Part shown: one piece after another, positions 31,991-43,742 of the stretch
Position numbering within the stretch: position 1 is the first letter of the stretch
How the letters are laid out: every line of letters begins with the position of its first letter
Source: Astragalus membranaceus
Lineage: Eukaryota; Streptophyta; Magnoliopsida; Fabales; Fabaceae
DNA: 64,000 nt
Direction of reading: 5' to 3'
NCBI GenBank assembly: GCA_039519185.1
Contig: CM076849.1
Span: 103,807,077-103,871,076 of the forward strand
Translations under genes and position numbers: made by a program
The notes under the pieces: generated by a model
What the model saw: the letters and a program-made list of their open reading frames with translations, nothing else
The model's database searches: none
Told to the model about the DNA's origin: nothing

Positions 31991-34900
31991 TGTCATACCC
32001 TAATTTTGTCCGCCCAAGTCAAAACCCTTTTTTCCAAACAAAAATGGAAACAATAAGGGTAATTCATAATTTGTGTAGGTTAATGGACTTTCGCATTTAT
32101 GTGTATTTGTCCCCTATCTCGCATTTTTATTTGAATTACGCGCACGCGCCAGTCGTAACTGCGTGAGCTTCCCTTTTGCCCTTGCCATTTGGCATGCATT
32201 TTAATCTTCAAAAAGGCCATTTATTGATCGTTATTAATTTTTGGCTCCCAAAAAAAACATTTTTATTAATTTTTGAGAATTTTAGGGAATCAAATAGTGC
32301 ATGTTTCAATATCTGTGGGCATTCAAATGAGAGCAAGTTAATTATTTTTGAACTAAACCAAGTCAAGGATGAAAAATACAATTTATTCTATCAAGGATAA
32401 TTTTCGTATAATTTTTTGGAAGAAAATCCTAGTTCAAAATAATTAAAAGGCATTTTTCCCATTTTTATTGCACAAGAAAGCTGGAAAAGGACCATTAAAT
32501 ATTCCCCGATTATTAAATGACAATTTTTATTGTCATGAGTAATTAGAAGGATATTTTTATGGTGCCCAAAAATATGTGACACATTTTCAATAGTTGCACT
32601 ATCATTTGCATAACCAAAAATTCAAAATTTAAATAGAAAGTACAAAGTGTCCTCAATAAGACAAAAGACCAAAAAGGAGAAGCAATTTTCCCTCCCCATT
32701 TTTGTTGTCATAGCCGAATTCCCTCTCTCTCTCTCTCCACAATTTCTTCCACACTCTTCTATTGTACAATTATTCCTTAAGAATATTCTTGTACTATCCT
32801 TAATCCTACCCATTTCATACACATCCCTAATTCCCACACACTCTCATGTAGATTCATACCCCTTTTTTGTAAATGACACCATCCTCTCACACTCACTCCT
32901 TCATAAGAAATTGCAAACTTACTTAAAATAGAACATCTCATTCCTATTCTACCCTTAACCCTAATTTCACCCAAGACCATATATGAGCCTACTCTCCCAA
33001 AATACAAAGAGAAGTTCTTTTTTTGCACAAAAATCTCTACTTCCTCCTCTCCTTGGCCGAATACCTCTTCCCCTCCCTCACCTCATCTTTTTCAATTTCT
33101 TCACTCAATCATCCATTAAAACACCTTTCCTACACTAAATCTTCCATCCTTCTTGCATTCTTCTCAAAGATTCACCTTCAAATTCAAGGACCAAGTTCAA
33201 AGTTGAAGATTGAAGAGTAGATTAAAGGGGTTTTGCATTCATTCATCTCATTTCCTTCCTTATTCTAGCTTGGAGTTGAGGTATACTTTAAAACCTAGCA
33301 TCATCTCCCAATTTTAGCATCAAAGATGTAAATCATCACTTCATTTTGGCATCCCATTGCATTTTAATGTCATAATGTTAGCATAGTTGTTGTTGTTGAA
33401 TGAGAGATGTATTTCAAGTATATTGACAAACACTTTGGGAGGCTTGGGTGCTTGGAATGCTTCTCCCCTTTAGAATAAATTGTGTGTTGTTGTTATTTCA
33501 CTCATTTCTTGTTGTTTTCATGAATAAAATGATGATTTGAAGCTTATTTCATTTCGCATATTAGAGGAAAATTACGGTTTGTGTGATTGTTATGCATTTC
33601 TTTGCTTGATCATGTGAATCCTTGCCAAAAGTTTAATCTATGTTGTTCTCTTGCATTATCTTGTGTTTCCATGAATAAAATGAGATTTAGGGTTTATGTT
33701 AGTTTCGCATGTTTCAAAGAAATTAGGGTTTATGAGACTTTTGATGAGTTGGTTGTCTAATCTTGCAATTACTTGGAATTGAACCTTGATTATCATGTTT
33801 GTTTGCTTAAAACTTGTTGTTCTCATGAATTTGCTTGCAAATCATGCCCTATGTTGATGATTGGCAAGAGGACTCTCACTTGTGCTTTGATGCACACTTT
33901 AAGTGTTGAGGATTGCCTAAGAGGATTCAAATTCTTTTGTGATTCCTAGTGAACAAGAATGCAAATTTAGGTTTCCTTTCCTTACCAATTGCTTTGATTA
34001 CCAAAAACAACTTATAAATCATTTTGAAATGTTCTTGGTCTTGCAAATAAGTAATTGTTTTGAAACAATTTTTGGTTTTGTGTTGACGATTTGGTAAGAG
34101 GATTTGACACCTATGCACTTGTCAATTTAGTCTTAAGACTTGCCTATGATCATGCATGAGGCAAATGCCCCTTTTAATTTATTCCTTCCATGTGGTTGAT
34201 TGAAGAAATGTATTAGACATTGATGACATCAAAAGGATACCACATGGGTGCTTATGTCTAATGTTGATGTGAAATCCTTAGGGTTTTGCAAGTGATTCAT
34301 TAGAAGTTTGATATCACTTGTGCTTTGAAATGCCTTTGCCTATTCAGATATTGTGTCATAAATGCCTAGTTAGGTTCATCCCATTGCCTAGCATCTTCAA
34401 TAAGAGGTACAACTTAGGTTCATTTTCTTGCCTATTCATGCATTTTCGCCAAAATGTTCAACTTGGGTTCATTCTTTGCCTATCTATGTATTGTGTCATA
34501 ATGTGTGTAGTCTAGGTCCACTTTCAATCAAAAGCCTTTTCAAGCATCAAAATCATTCCCTAAACAAGAATCAATCCAATTGCGAAAAACTTTGTTAGTA
34601 GTCTTGTGAAGCCTTTGCTTGCATGATTATTAACAATGAGGTACTAGTGGCGATCACTTGGAGCCTTTGCTCAATTGATCATCATGAATGCCTAATTTTC
34701 CTAAAGATTTTCACTAAATCAAAAACTTTGTTAGTAGTCTTGCGAAGCCTTTGCTTGCATGATTATTAACAATGGAGTGCTAATGGTGGTCACTTGGAGC
34801 CTTTGCTCAATTGATCATCATGAAAGCTCAATTTTCACAATTAAACAAGATAAAAAACAAAAACCATTTTCTAGACAACCCAGAACTACGTAGCTTTGAA

Positions 34901-35393
34901 TTCTCCATCGCACCGGGAGATACGTAGGAGCGGATACTCTCCGTCAAGCACAACAAACCCAAAACATTTTTCCTTTCAAAAACCAAACACTTTTCCAAAA
35001 TAAAACATTTTTCAAAAACAAGAACTACGTTGCTTTGAATTCTCCATGGCACCGGGAGATACGTAGGAGCGGACACTCTCCGTCAAGCGCGAAAACTAAA
35101 GATTTTTCATTAAGTCATTCATCAACAAAAGAGGTAAAAACAAAGCATTTTTCCGAATCAACTTTGCAAATCACATGTTTAATTAAGGTAACCCTTCTTT
35201 GAAGGGACGTTATGGGGTGCTAATACCTTCCCCATACGTAATTAGACCCCCGAACCCAAATCAAATGGTTCCAAAGACCATTGCTTTCCAAAAAAGGTTT
35301 TTTCGATGTTTTACCTTTAAAAACTATTGGTGGTGACTCTAAAATCCCGTTGTGCGAAGAAAAATCCCTCCAAGGATTTTTCGGGGTGCGACA
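31991..35393 (+). mobile_element. Ogre 5' LTR, 3403 bp
   Basis: TGTCATACCC ... GGTGCGACA. It matches 60875-64000 closely throughout. Differences include a ~61-base segment present only in the 3' LTR (63001-63061) and 7 extra bases here near 32085. It contains two internal duplications, of ~136 bp (34588/34724) and ~140 bp (34891/35031). No coding capacity. Confidence 0.95.
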
Positions 35394-35395
35394 GC

Positions 35396-35413
35396 TGGCG
35401 ACTCTGTTGGGGA
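35396..35413 (+). other. Ogre primer-binding site
   Basis: TGGCGACTCTGTTGGGGA begins two bases after the LTR end. This is the tRNA-Arg-type site known for Ogre elements, with small differences. Confidence 0.85.
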
Positions 35414-36200
35414 TTCTTTTTCTTAAGTGGGTCAAGCCGATTAATTGAATGTGTGATTTGCTTTGCTGATTTAACATGCTTTGTTTTACCTCCCTTCTTC
35501 CTACTTTTGTTCTATTTTCCATGCCATTTGTTTGCTAGATTTTAGAACATTCCTTCTTCTTCTCCTTTCTCTCATGTCTACTTGATTGCATCTTGGCAAT
35601 TCCATTGCATTCTCACATTATCATGTTGCATTCATGTGTATTTATCCCTTCTTCTTCTATGTTCGCTTCTTGCTTAAAGTGGTAGATAGTCTCTCCTCTT
35701 ATCCTCTTTGCTTATATGCTTCTTTCTTTCATGCATTCCCCCAATCTTATCATGTTCCCTCTTCTTTGCTCCCTTTCTTTGAGGTAAGTTCATGCATATT
35801 CCCCAATTCTATTATATCCCCTCTTCTCGGCTCCTTTTCTTTGAGGTAAGCAATGCGTGTAATTATTGTTGACTTCTTAGGATGGTTTGTATATTGAAAT
35901 GATGTATGCATGTTGAACCCTAGGGTAGACGACCTTTTTGTCTGGACTGTTCATGGTTTTTCTTGCAGGTGGGGAAGGGTAGTTATTTCTAGGTGTTGTG
36001 CCCTCAACACACACTTCACACCCTATACTTGTGAGCATTGAGTGGGGCCTAAAACCCAAGGTCTGAACAAACACCTAGGAGAGTGGGAACGATTAGTGAC
36101 TGCCATTCGTAGACCTTTTGATGGCCTCCTTCTTGTGGGAAGTGGCCATTCTTTTGATTTTCAGTATAGATTCTGGTTGCAACTTATATTTTTGTGTTTT
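35414..36200 (+). other. Ogre 5' leader
   Basis: Non-coding pyrimidine-rich sequence between primer site and first nested insertion. No reading frame of note; two similar segments end in TTTGAGGTAAG (near 35785 and 35845). Confidence 0.6.
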
Positions 36201-36204
36201 TAGG

Positions 36205-36719
36205 TGTAAAAAGGATAAACAAAGGGGAAAGGGGGAGTGAAGAATTTCGTGGGTTTAGGGATCGTGGGTTTAGGATCTTGCAATTTCTTTTTCCTTTGAT
36301 TGCCTTTCTTGATTAGCAAGTTTTCTTGGTTAGCAAGTTTGCCTTCCTTGATCAGCAAGTTTGTTGATGCCATCAATTCACACAAATATGCGCCACACAC
36401 ACACCACTTGAAGTGGATTAAACACACTAAAAAAATAACTTGTAATGAAATAACTTAGTGCCTTGGTCCCAAATAAATCAATTGGTCACATGCACTTTTT
36501 ATTTAATAAAATGAAATAAATTTGGCGCCTTTGTCATGCAAATTGCGCCTCCTCCATAGCTTGTATCACAAGCATGGTTTTTGGTGCAATTACATTGTTG
36601 CCCTCTTTTGCAATGGTCTTAGTCATGAATTGGACTAAGCCTTCTTGGACTCTCTTTGACCTTGCCCTAGTCATTGGACCTCCTAAGCTTTGAATGGCAT
36701 TTTGGTGCTCCATGTCCTC
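36205..36719 (-). mobile_element. LTR remainder of a nested Ty3/gypsy element (left part)
   Basis: The piece ending ...TTGGTGCTCCATG-TCCTC joins, after removal of the chromovirus, to TCCTCATCA at 46161-46169. On the minus strand this gives an LTR starting TGATGAGGACATGGAG right after the integrase gene at 46170-46549. The stretch 36270-36360 (GATCTTGCAATTTC ... CTTGATTAGCAAGTTT) resembles the LTRs at 48.5 and 50.1 kb. The left border with Ogre sequence is not resolved. Confidence 0.5.
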
Positions 36720-39137
36720 TGTAACATCCCTAAATTTTAAAGACTCGTATTATGATGCCTAGGACCGATTATTATTTGTGGGGATAATTAGTCGTGTCTC
36801 GGGGATTATTATTAGAGGAAAAGTCCAAGGAAATTCCATTCCGAAATTAATTATGACTTAGTCATGGTTAAGTGAAATATTTAAGCTGAAGGGCATTATC
36901 GTACTTTCACACCCAACCATTTGGTAGCTGACCCCTTTTAACACTCAGCCACACTCCCAAGTACTTAACCATTCCTCCAAATTTCAGAAAAATAAAAGCT
37001 GGAAATAGAAGGGGGAAGAGAGGAGGAGGGGCGCGAAGGGAAGAGAAGAGAAGGGAGGAAGGGATCATCAAAATCCTTGTTGCATGTAAGTTGTTTCTCT
37101 TCCATCCTACTCCATTTTTGATTCTGAATCCAATGGTACCACTTTCAAAGCTTGATTCTCACTCTTTCACTCATCTCCATTGATACCCATGAAGCTCCAA
37201 GTGGTGAAAATGGTGGAGCTATGTGTTGATGGCTTGCATGTTCAGTTTTGCGGTTAAGAGGGGGAAATCCCAAGCTTGCATTTCGATTTGGGAAGGTTGT
37301 GAAAGATTTGGGTTGCTGTTCTGAAGTATCAGTTGGTGCTCTTCGGTGCCGTTCGTGAATTCTCTCGTTTCGGTCATCGCGCGTTCATCGGAACTCCTAG
37401 AACGATCGTCAACGGGTGAGTTCTACTCACGATAGGGTATTTTGATATTTTGAACATGTTTTCGACATGGAATCCCTTGGTCATATTTTCTGTTTTCAAA
37501 AGTCTTAGAATCGAAAAGCGTTTTTAAGTCAAAACGGTGTTTTACGGTTTATTGAGAATTTTAATAAGTCGTTGAAATGAAATGAATTGTGTACTACTAG
37601 AAATAGATATTCTGGGAATTTTCTGAGTTTCAGGTGATTGAAATTAGAAATCGAATCGGACGAGAACGGAGAGCGAAAATGAGGAAAATGAGAAATTCTG
37701 GTAACAGACACAGGTCGCACGGACCGTGCGCCCCTGGGCACGGGTCGTGCGCCTGCTTCGGGTTGGAAGTATTGGAAACAGAACGGGACGCACGGGTCGT
37801 GCGCCCCTGGGCACGGATCGTGCGCTTCCCTCTGGTAGATGGGTCTTGAGTAGTGCACCACGCACGGGTCGTGTGCCCCTGGGCACGGGTCGTGCGTGTG
37901 GTTCTGTTACCGGCTTCCGTTTTCTCGTTTTGTTGCTCCGTTTGATCCCGAACCCTTTCTAATTTCTTTCTCAACCATTCAATAAGGGATTGCCTCACTG
38001 AAAACCTTATTTCGAACTTGTTCAACTCATGATTTTGAAAAGAAGTTGAAAGGTATATTGATCGAAAAACCGAAACCCTAGTATACGTGTGGGTACACCG
38101 TCTGATGGATAGAACGTATATATATTTATATATATATCAACTGTATATGATTATAATGCCGGATGTCTATAGATTCATCAAAACGGGTTATAAGTCAATA
38201 ATACATTACAATATGATTATAATGCCGGATGTGTATAAATTCATCAAAACGGGTTATAGATCAATAAGATATGAATTATCTAAAAAGATATTGTGATTGA
38301 TCCTTTGGTGATCGGAAAGATATATATTATCTAACTCTCGAGAAATCGTTATGTATTGTCATACATAAATCGCGTTGGGTGACGACCCGACAAGTAGCAT
38401 ACTAGGGAGGGTAGTCATGACCCCTTACCTAGGCCCTGAATGTGTTTTGGCGTGGTCAACTCACGGGTTGCCGGGATTAGCAGAGGTGCAGTCGGCTTGT
38501 GCTAAGTTAATGGTTATAAGTAACATTGCCGGGATTAGCAGTTGTGCAGTCGGCAGATGTTAAGCTGTAGCTACCGGGATTAGCAGTTGTGCAGTCGGTT
38601 GAGCTAAGCTATTAAAAACATAAAAGAGAACACGATTTGCTTGGCATTTCGATTATGGCTATTGGTAGCTAATTAAACATTGTTAACGGTTTAATAATTG
38701 AACCGAGTGTCAGTGAGGGGGCACGGTAGGACTCACTGAGATAATGTTATCTCACCCTATCCATATTTGTTGTTTTTCAGAGAAGAAGGGAAAAAGGAAG
38801 ACTATAGTGCACGAGTAGTTGATGTACTCTTGGAGGTGCTGAAGACTTAGTCATTTTCTCCTTGTTCTTTTGTTGTCCTATTGGTTGTATAAACTTGTAT
38901 TGATTATGAGTTATATGAACCGTTTATGTTTCTGTTCGGTATTTGGACTTGGATATTGTAATCCACTCGGTATGGAACCGATAAACTTCTATTTTATGAA
39001 GTAATCTTATTTCCGATTATGTTTTATTTCGGAAAAAGTTTGTATGTCCAAAACTTAAACAGGAACTGTGTCCTCTGAATTCCGCAATCTGTGCATCTTT
39101 CGGTCTCTCTACATGTTAGAAATACCGGGGTGTTACA
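36720..39137 (+). mobile_element. Tekay-type 5' LTR
   Basis: 2418 bp. It contains GC-rich GCACGGGTCGTGCGCC repeats (37705-37905), a duplicated ATTATAATGCCGGATGT unit (38150-38260) and three GGGATTAGCAG-x-GGTGCAGTCGG units (38472-38605). No gene. The open frames across the GC-rich repeats are artefacts. Confidence 0.95.
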
Positions 39138-39139
39138 TT

Positions 39140-39152
39140 TGGTATAAGAGCG
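39140..39152 (+). other. Tekay-type primer-binding site
   Basis: TGGTATAAGAGCG starts two bases after the LTR. It matches the initiator tRNA-Met site TGGTATCAGAGC with one mismatch (A for C at the seventh base). Confidence 0.8.
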
Positions 39153-39274
39153 TTTCGACCTAGTCGGACTTAGATGTTAAGAGTCTTTTACGTCTTCTAA
39201 GTCTGATTTTTCTTAGTATGCTATTAGACATTGAGCCTGATCAACTTAATACTTTGTGCATACTTCGCAGAATC

Positions 39275-42200
39275 ATGGCTGGAAGAGGTAGGAGAAACCC
39301 ACCTGTTGATCCTCATCAAGAATGGATGCAGAATGTCATCGAAACTCAGCAAAAGATGATGAATGACATGATGCTAATGCAACAGCAACAGATGGCTCAA
39401 ATGGCTCAAATGCAGCAGATGCATCAGATGCCTCAACCACAACCAGCTGAGCCAGTCAATGTGCCAACACCTGAGGATCCTAACAGGATGTATTTCCGGT
39501 TTCTGAAGATGAAACCCCCAACCTTCAAAGGAGGATCCGAGGCAATGAAAGCCCATTTCTGGGTAGATGCCATGGAACGGATCTTTGATACTTTGCAATG
39601 CAATGAAGGAGAAAAGGTAATTTGTGCTGCTAACGCTCTGGACGAGGATGCTCACACTTGGTGGGTTAACGCTCGTAGAATGCTTCAAAATCAAGGAACT
39701 CCTCTTGAGTGGGATAACTTCAAAGAGTTGTTTTTGGGTCATTATTTTCCCGACTCCCAAAGACTTGACAAGCAGATGGAATTTCTGAGTTTGAAACAGG
39801 GAGAGATGACAGTTGGGGAATATGCTGCAAAATTTGAGAGATTGTCACAATTCTATGAATTGGGGACCACCGCTCCTGACGATAGGTGGAAGATGGTGAT
39901 GTTCAGACAAGGTCTTAGAGGCGATGTGAATCAAGGTCTCAGTTCGTATTCCCTAACCACTTATCCTGCTTTGGTTCAACAGGCTCATTCAGCAGAAAGC
40001 GATCTGAAAAGAATGTATGCTGAGAGGAAGGATTTTTGGAAGGATAAGAAGAAGGGCAGTGGGTCAACTTCTGCAAACCCGAGGTATAGAGGGAATCTAG
40101 ACAAGGGAAAGCAGATTCAGACAAACAACACTTCTGGGCATCGCCGGTGTGAAGTGTGCAAGAAGAATCATCCAGGAAGGTGTCGATCAGAGACAAGGTC
40201 GGATCAGTGTTATCTTTGCAAAGAAGTGGGCCATTATGCTAATAATTGTCCGTCAAGGAAAGCTTTCTTAGAGTCTCCTGATGCTCCGAGACAGGCTCGA
40301 GTCAACACTCTGGATGCTAAGACCATCAAGCCAGCTGATAATCTTATAAGGGGTACAGGTTCTATCTTTCATCAAACTGTTAATATTCTGTATGACTCTG
40401 GTGCTACTCATTGTTTTATCTCTGAAGCATGTGCGGAACGGCTAGGATTAATAGTATCTCCTATATCCGAACCAATATCTATCCTTACTGCGGCAAAGGG
40501 TCGTGTGCGAACCCAATCATTATGTCTTAATTGTCTGCTCACCATAGGAGGCAGGGACTTTGTTGTTGATTTTATCTGTCTGCCTATGAGAGGAATGGAG
40601 ATCGTGTTGGGAATGAATTGGATGACTTCCAATCACATTACGATTGATTGTTTCAATCGTGCAATTAATTTTCCTTCTGAAATAGCGGAACATTCACTAC
40701 CTGCAGATGATGGTGTTATTTCGTTCACTTCAGCCAGCCAGTCTCTATTCCAAGGTGCGGAAGCTTTTGTTATTATTTTGTCTGCATCAACTGAAGCTGA
40801 TTTGGATTTATCATCTACTCAAGTTGTTAATGAATTCTTAGATGTTTTTCCCGAGGAAGTTTCCTCTTTACCTCCAGAACGAGAGGTAGAATTCTCTATA
40901 GATTTGGCGCCTGGCACAGGGCCAATATCCATAGCACCTTATAGGATGTCTCCTCTTGAACTGAAAGAATTGAAGTCCCAACTTGAGGAATTAATTTCCA
41001 AGAAGTTTGTTCGACCGAGTGCTTCTCCATGGGGTGCTCCGGTATTGCTAGTCAAGAAGAAGGACGGAAGCATGAGGTTATGCATAGACTACCGTCAGCT
41101 GAATAAAATCACTATCAAGAACAAGTATCCATTGCCAAGGATAGATGATCTACTTGACCAACTTCGAGGTGCTAAAGTTTTCTCCAAAATTGATCTGAGG
41201 TCAGGGTACCATCAAATTAGGGTAAGAACCTTAGACATTCCGAAGACTGCCTTTCGTACGAGGTACGGACACTACGAGTTTGTAGTGATGCCTTTCGGAT
41301 TAACTAACGCTCCAGCCGTATTCATGGATTATATGAATAGAGTATTTCATTCTTACCTAGATCAGTTTGTGGTCGTCTTTATTGATGATATCTTGATTTA
41401 CTCCAAGTCAGTTGAGGAGCATGCTCAGCATCTCCGATTTGTCCTAGGAGTACTCCGAGAGAAGAAACTCTACGCTAAACCATCAAAGTGTGACTTTTGG
41501 ATGCCTGAAGTAAAATTCTTGGGTCATGTAATTTCCCAAGAAGGGGTTGCAGTGGATCCTAGCAAGGTGGAAGCTGTGTTGAATTGGGAACGGCCAACGT
41601 CAGTGACTGAGATCAGAAGCTTTCTGGGTTTAGCTGGTTACTATAGAAGATTCATTGAAGGTTTTTCGCAAATGGTACTTCCGCTTACTCGATTGACTCG
41701 CAAGGGTCAACCGTTTACGTGGGATGCCGATTGTGAAGAGTGCTTCCTTGGATTGAAGGGAAAGTTAACTTCTGCTCCAATCCTAATTCTTCCGGATCCG
41801 TCATTGGGATTTCAAATTTACAGTGATGCATCTGGGAAGGGTTTAGGATGTGTTCTCATGCAGAATCAACATGTTGTGGCCTATGCATCAAGGCAATTGA
41901 AGACGCATGAACGGAATTACCCAACTCATGACTTAGAGTTGGCGGCTATTGTGTTTGCACTGAAAATTTGGAGACATTACCTTTACGGTTCTCGTTTCGA
42001 AGTTTTTAGTGATCACAAGAGCTTGAAATATCTATTTGACCAAAAGGAGTTGAATAACAGACAGAGAAGGTGGACCGAATTTTTGAAGGACTATGACTTC
42101 GAATTGAAATATCACCCTGGGAAAGCCAATGTGGTAGCAGATGCTCTGAGCAGGAAGTCTATCCACACGGCAAGGTTAATGGTTCACGAGATGGCTTTGT

Positions 42201-43693
42201 TGGAGTCGTTCAGAGACTTGAAACTCAAGGTGGTAAGAAAGAGGGATCGCGTAGTGCTGCGGCATATACAGATAGCCAGTGTGCTAAGGGAACAAATCCG
42301 TGTAGCTCAAGAAGCTGATATGAAGTTGCAGTCTCAGAGGGGATCGCCAGATTTCACTGAGGATAGTGATGGCGTGATTTGCTCTAATGGGAGGATTTGT
42401 GTTCCCGATGATGATGATATCAAAAGGCAAGTATTGGAAGAAGCTCATAGGAGTCAGTACTCCGTACATCCGGGATCCACCAAGATGTACCGAGACTTGA
42501 AGTTGATGTATTGGTGGCCTGGGATGAAGGTCGAGATTGCAGAATTTGTTTCTCGGTGCTTAACTTGTCAGAAGGTTAAGGCGGAACACCGAAGACCGGG
42601 CGGTCAGTTACAACCGCTAGATGTACCAGTTTGGAAGTGGGAAGATATCTCAATGGACTTCGTCATGGGTTTGCCAAGGTCACAGGCAGGCAATGATTCT
42701 ATTTGGGTAGTAGTGGACCGATTGACTAAATCCGCTCACTTTATTCCCGTTCGCTCGACTTATAAGGTTTCCAAGTTAGCAGATGAATATGTGAGGAACA
42801 TTATCAGACTGCATGGAGTCCCAACGAGTATTGTGTCAGACCGAGATCCCAAGTTTACTTCCAGGTTCTGGAGAGCATTGAATGAAGCTTTGGGAACAAG
42901 GGTGCTGGTTAGCACTGCTTATCATCCTCAGACTGATGGTCAGACGGAGAGGACTATCCAGACTCTTGAGGACATGCTTCGGGCTTGTGTGCTCGACAGT
43001 GGGAGAAAATGGGAGGATCACCTTCCGTTAGTAGAATTCTCCTACAACAACAGTTACCACTCTAGCATTGGAATGGCACCGTTTGAAGCACTTTATGGTA
43101 GAAAGTGTAGAACTCCATTGTGTTGGTGGGAGATTGGTGAAGACAAGTTTTTGGGACCCGATATGGTTCGCGAGACTACAGAGAAGGTCAAGTTAATTCG
43201 AGAAAGGATGAAGGTTGCTCAGAGTCGGCAAAAGAGCTACGCTGACAACCGAAGGAGACCGTTGGAGTTTGAGGTTGGTGATCATGTGTTCTTGAAAGTC
43301 TCTCCAACCATAGGCACTGGAAGAGCCTTGCGAGCGAAAAAGCTCAGTCCTCGATATGTTGGACCTTTCCAAATCATCGAGCGGATTGGGCCAGTTGCCT
43401 ATCGCCTCGCATTATCTCCGGCCCTATCAAACCTCCATGATGTGTTCCACGTGTCTCAGTTGAGAAAGTATGTTCCCGACTTGCATCAGCCGTTGAGGGT
43501 TGATACTATTGACCTGCGACCGGATTTGTCATTTCAACCTTATCCAAGGTATATTTTGGAGCGTGGTGTGAAGACTCTGCGCTCTAGAACGATTCCTATT
43601 GTCAAGGTGGTCTGGGATGGCTTTTCAGACGAAGAGGCTACCTGGGAACTGGAAGAGGACATGAATGCTCGATATCCCTATCTCTTTCAGTAA
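39275..43693 (+). CDS. Chromovirus gag-pol polyprotein, intact
   Basis: 1472 codons from ATG 39275 (MAGRGRRN); an in-frame ATG at 39218 is less likely because the first 19 residues are not family-like. Domains in order: gag core (KPPTFKGGSEAMKAHFW, ~95-230); CCHC knuckle CYLCKEVGHYANNC (~312); aspartic protease YDSGATHCFIS (Asp ~374); RT with RLCIDYRQLN and FIDDILIYS (~704); RNase H from IYSDASGKGLGC (Asp ~851); integrase zinc finger from His ~1058 through CLTCQKVK; catalytic core (MDFVMGLP, SDRDPKF, DGQTERTIQ); and a C-terminal chromodomain (KVVWDGFSDEEATWELEEDM, ~1425-1472). No stop or frameshift. The product makes, packages and integrates element cDNA; the chromodomain is thought to direct integration to marked chromatin. 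Probably competent in coding terms; activity is unknown. Confidence 0.95.
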   Translation: MAGRGRRNPPVDPHQEWMQNVIETQQKMMNDMMLMQQQQMAQMAQMQQMHQMPQPQPAEPVNVPTPEDPNRMYFRFLKMKPPTFKGGSEAMKAHFWVDAMERIFDTLQCNEGEKVICAANALDEDAHTWWVNARRMLQNQGTPLEWDNFKELFLGHYFPDSQRLDKQMEFLSLKQGEMTVGEYAAKFERLSQFYELGTTAPDDRWKMVMFRQGLRGDVNQGLSSYSLTTYPALVQQAHSAESDLKRMYAERKDFWKDKKKGSGSTSANPRYRGNLDKGKQIQTNNTSGHRRCEVCKKNHPGRCRSETRSDQCYLCKEVGHYANNCPSRKAFLESPDAPRQARVNTLDAKTIKPADNLIRGTGSIFHQTVNILYDSGATHCFISEACAERLGLIVSPISEPISILTAAKGRVRTQSLCLNCLLTIGGRDFVVDFICLPMRGMEIVLGMNWMTSNHITIDCFNRAINFPSEIAEHSLPADDGVISFTSASQSLFQGAEAFVIILSASTEADLDLSSTQVVNEFLDVFPEEVSSLPPEREVEFSIDLAPGTGPISIAPYRMSPLELKELKSQLEELISKKFVRPSASPWGAPVLLVKKKDGSMRLCIDYRQLNKITIKNKYPLPRIDDLLDQLRGAKVFSKIDLRSGYHQIRVRTLDIPKTAFRTRYGHYEFVVMPFGLTNAPAVFMDYMNRVFHSYLDQFVVVFIDDILIYSKSVEEHAQHLRFVLGVLREKKLYAKPSKCDFWMPEVKFLGHVISQEGVAVDPSKVEAVLNWERPTSVTEIRSFLGLAGYYRRFIEGFSQMVLPLTRLTRKGQPFTWDADCEECFLGLKGKLTSAPILILPDPSLGFQIYSDASGKGLGCVLMQNQHVVAYASRQLKTHERNYPTHDLELAAIVFALKIWRHYLYGSRFEVFSDHKSLKYLFDQKELNNRQRRWTEFLKDYDFELKYHPGKANVVADALSRKSIHTARLMVHEMALLESFRDLKLKVVRKRDRVVLRHIQIASVLREQIRVAQEADMKLQSQRGSPDFTEDSDGVICSNGRICVPDDDDIKRQVLEEAHRSQYSVHPGSTKMYRDLKLMYWWPGMKVEIAEFVSRCLTCQKVKAEHRRPGGQLQPLDVPVWKWEDISMDFVMGLPRSQAGNDSIWVVVDRLTKSAHFIPVRSTYKVSKLADEYVRNIIRLHGVPTSIVSDRDPKFTSRFWRALNEALGTRVLVSTAYHPQTDGQTERTIQTLEDMLRACVLDSGRKWEDHLPLVEFSYNNSYHSSIGMAPFEALYGRKCRTPLCWWEIGEDKFLGPDMVRETTEKVKLIRERMKVAQSRQKSYADNRRRPLEFEVGDHVFLKVSPTIGTGRALRAKKLSPRYVGPFQIIERIGPVAYRLALSPALSNLHDVFHVSQLRKYVPDLHQPLRVDTIDLRPDLSFQPYPRYILERGVKTLRSRTIPIVKVVWDGFSDEEATWELEEDMNARYPYLFQ

Positions 43694-43730
43694 GGTATGT
43701 TTCGTCAATTTTGAGGACAAAATTTTTAAA

Positions 43731-43742
43731 AGTTGGGGAGAT
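43731..43742 (+). other. Tekay-type polypurine tract
   Basis: AAGTTGGGGAGAT immediately precedes the 3' LTR. Confidence 0.75.

Noticed and set aside
32647..33220. Ser/Pro-rich frames in the Ogre 5' LTR, repeated at 61525-62098
   Set aside because: Identical frames occur in both LTRs and come from CT-rich LTR sequence; no protein family match.
37529..38025. Overlapping Arg/Pro-rich frames on both strands, repeated at 44552-45048
   Set aside because: They arise from the GC-rich GCACGGGTCGTGCGCC repeats in the two identical chromovirus LTRs.
42836..43021. Antisense frames within the chromovirus polyprotein
   Set aside because: Shadows of the long sense frame without independent support.
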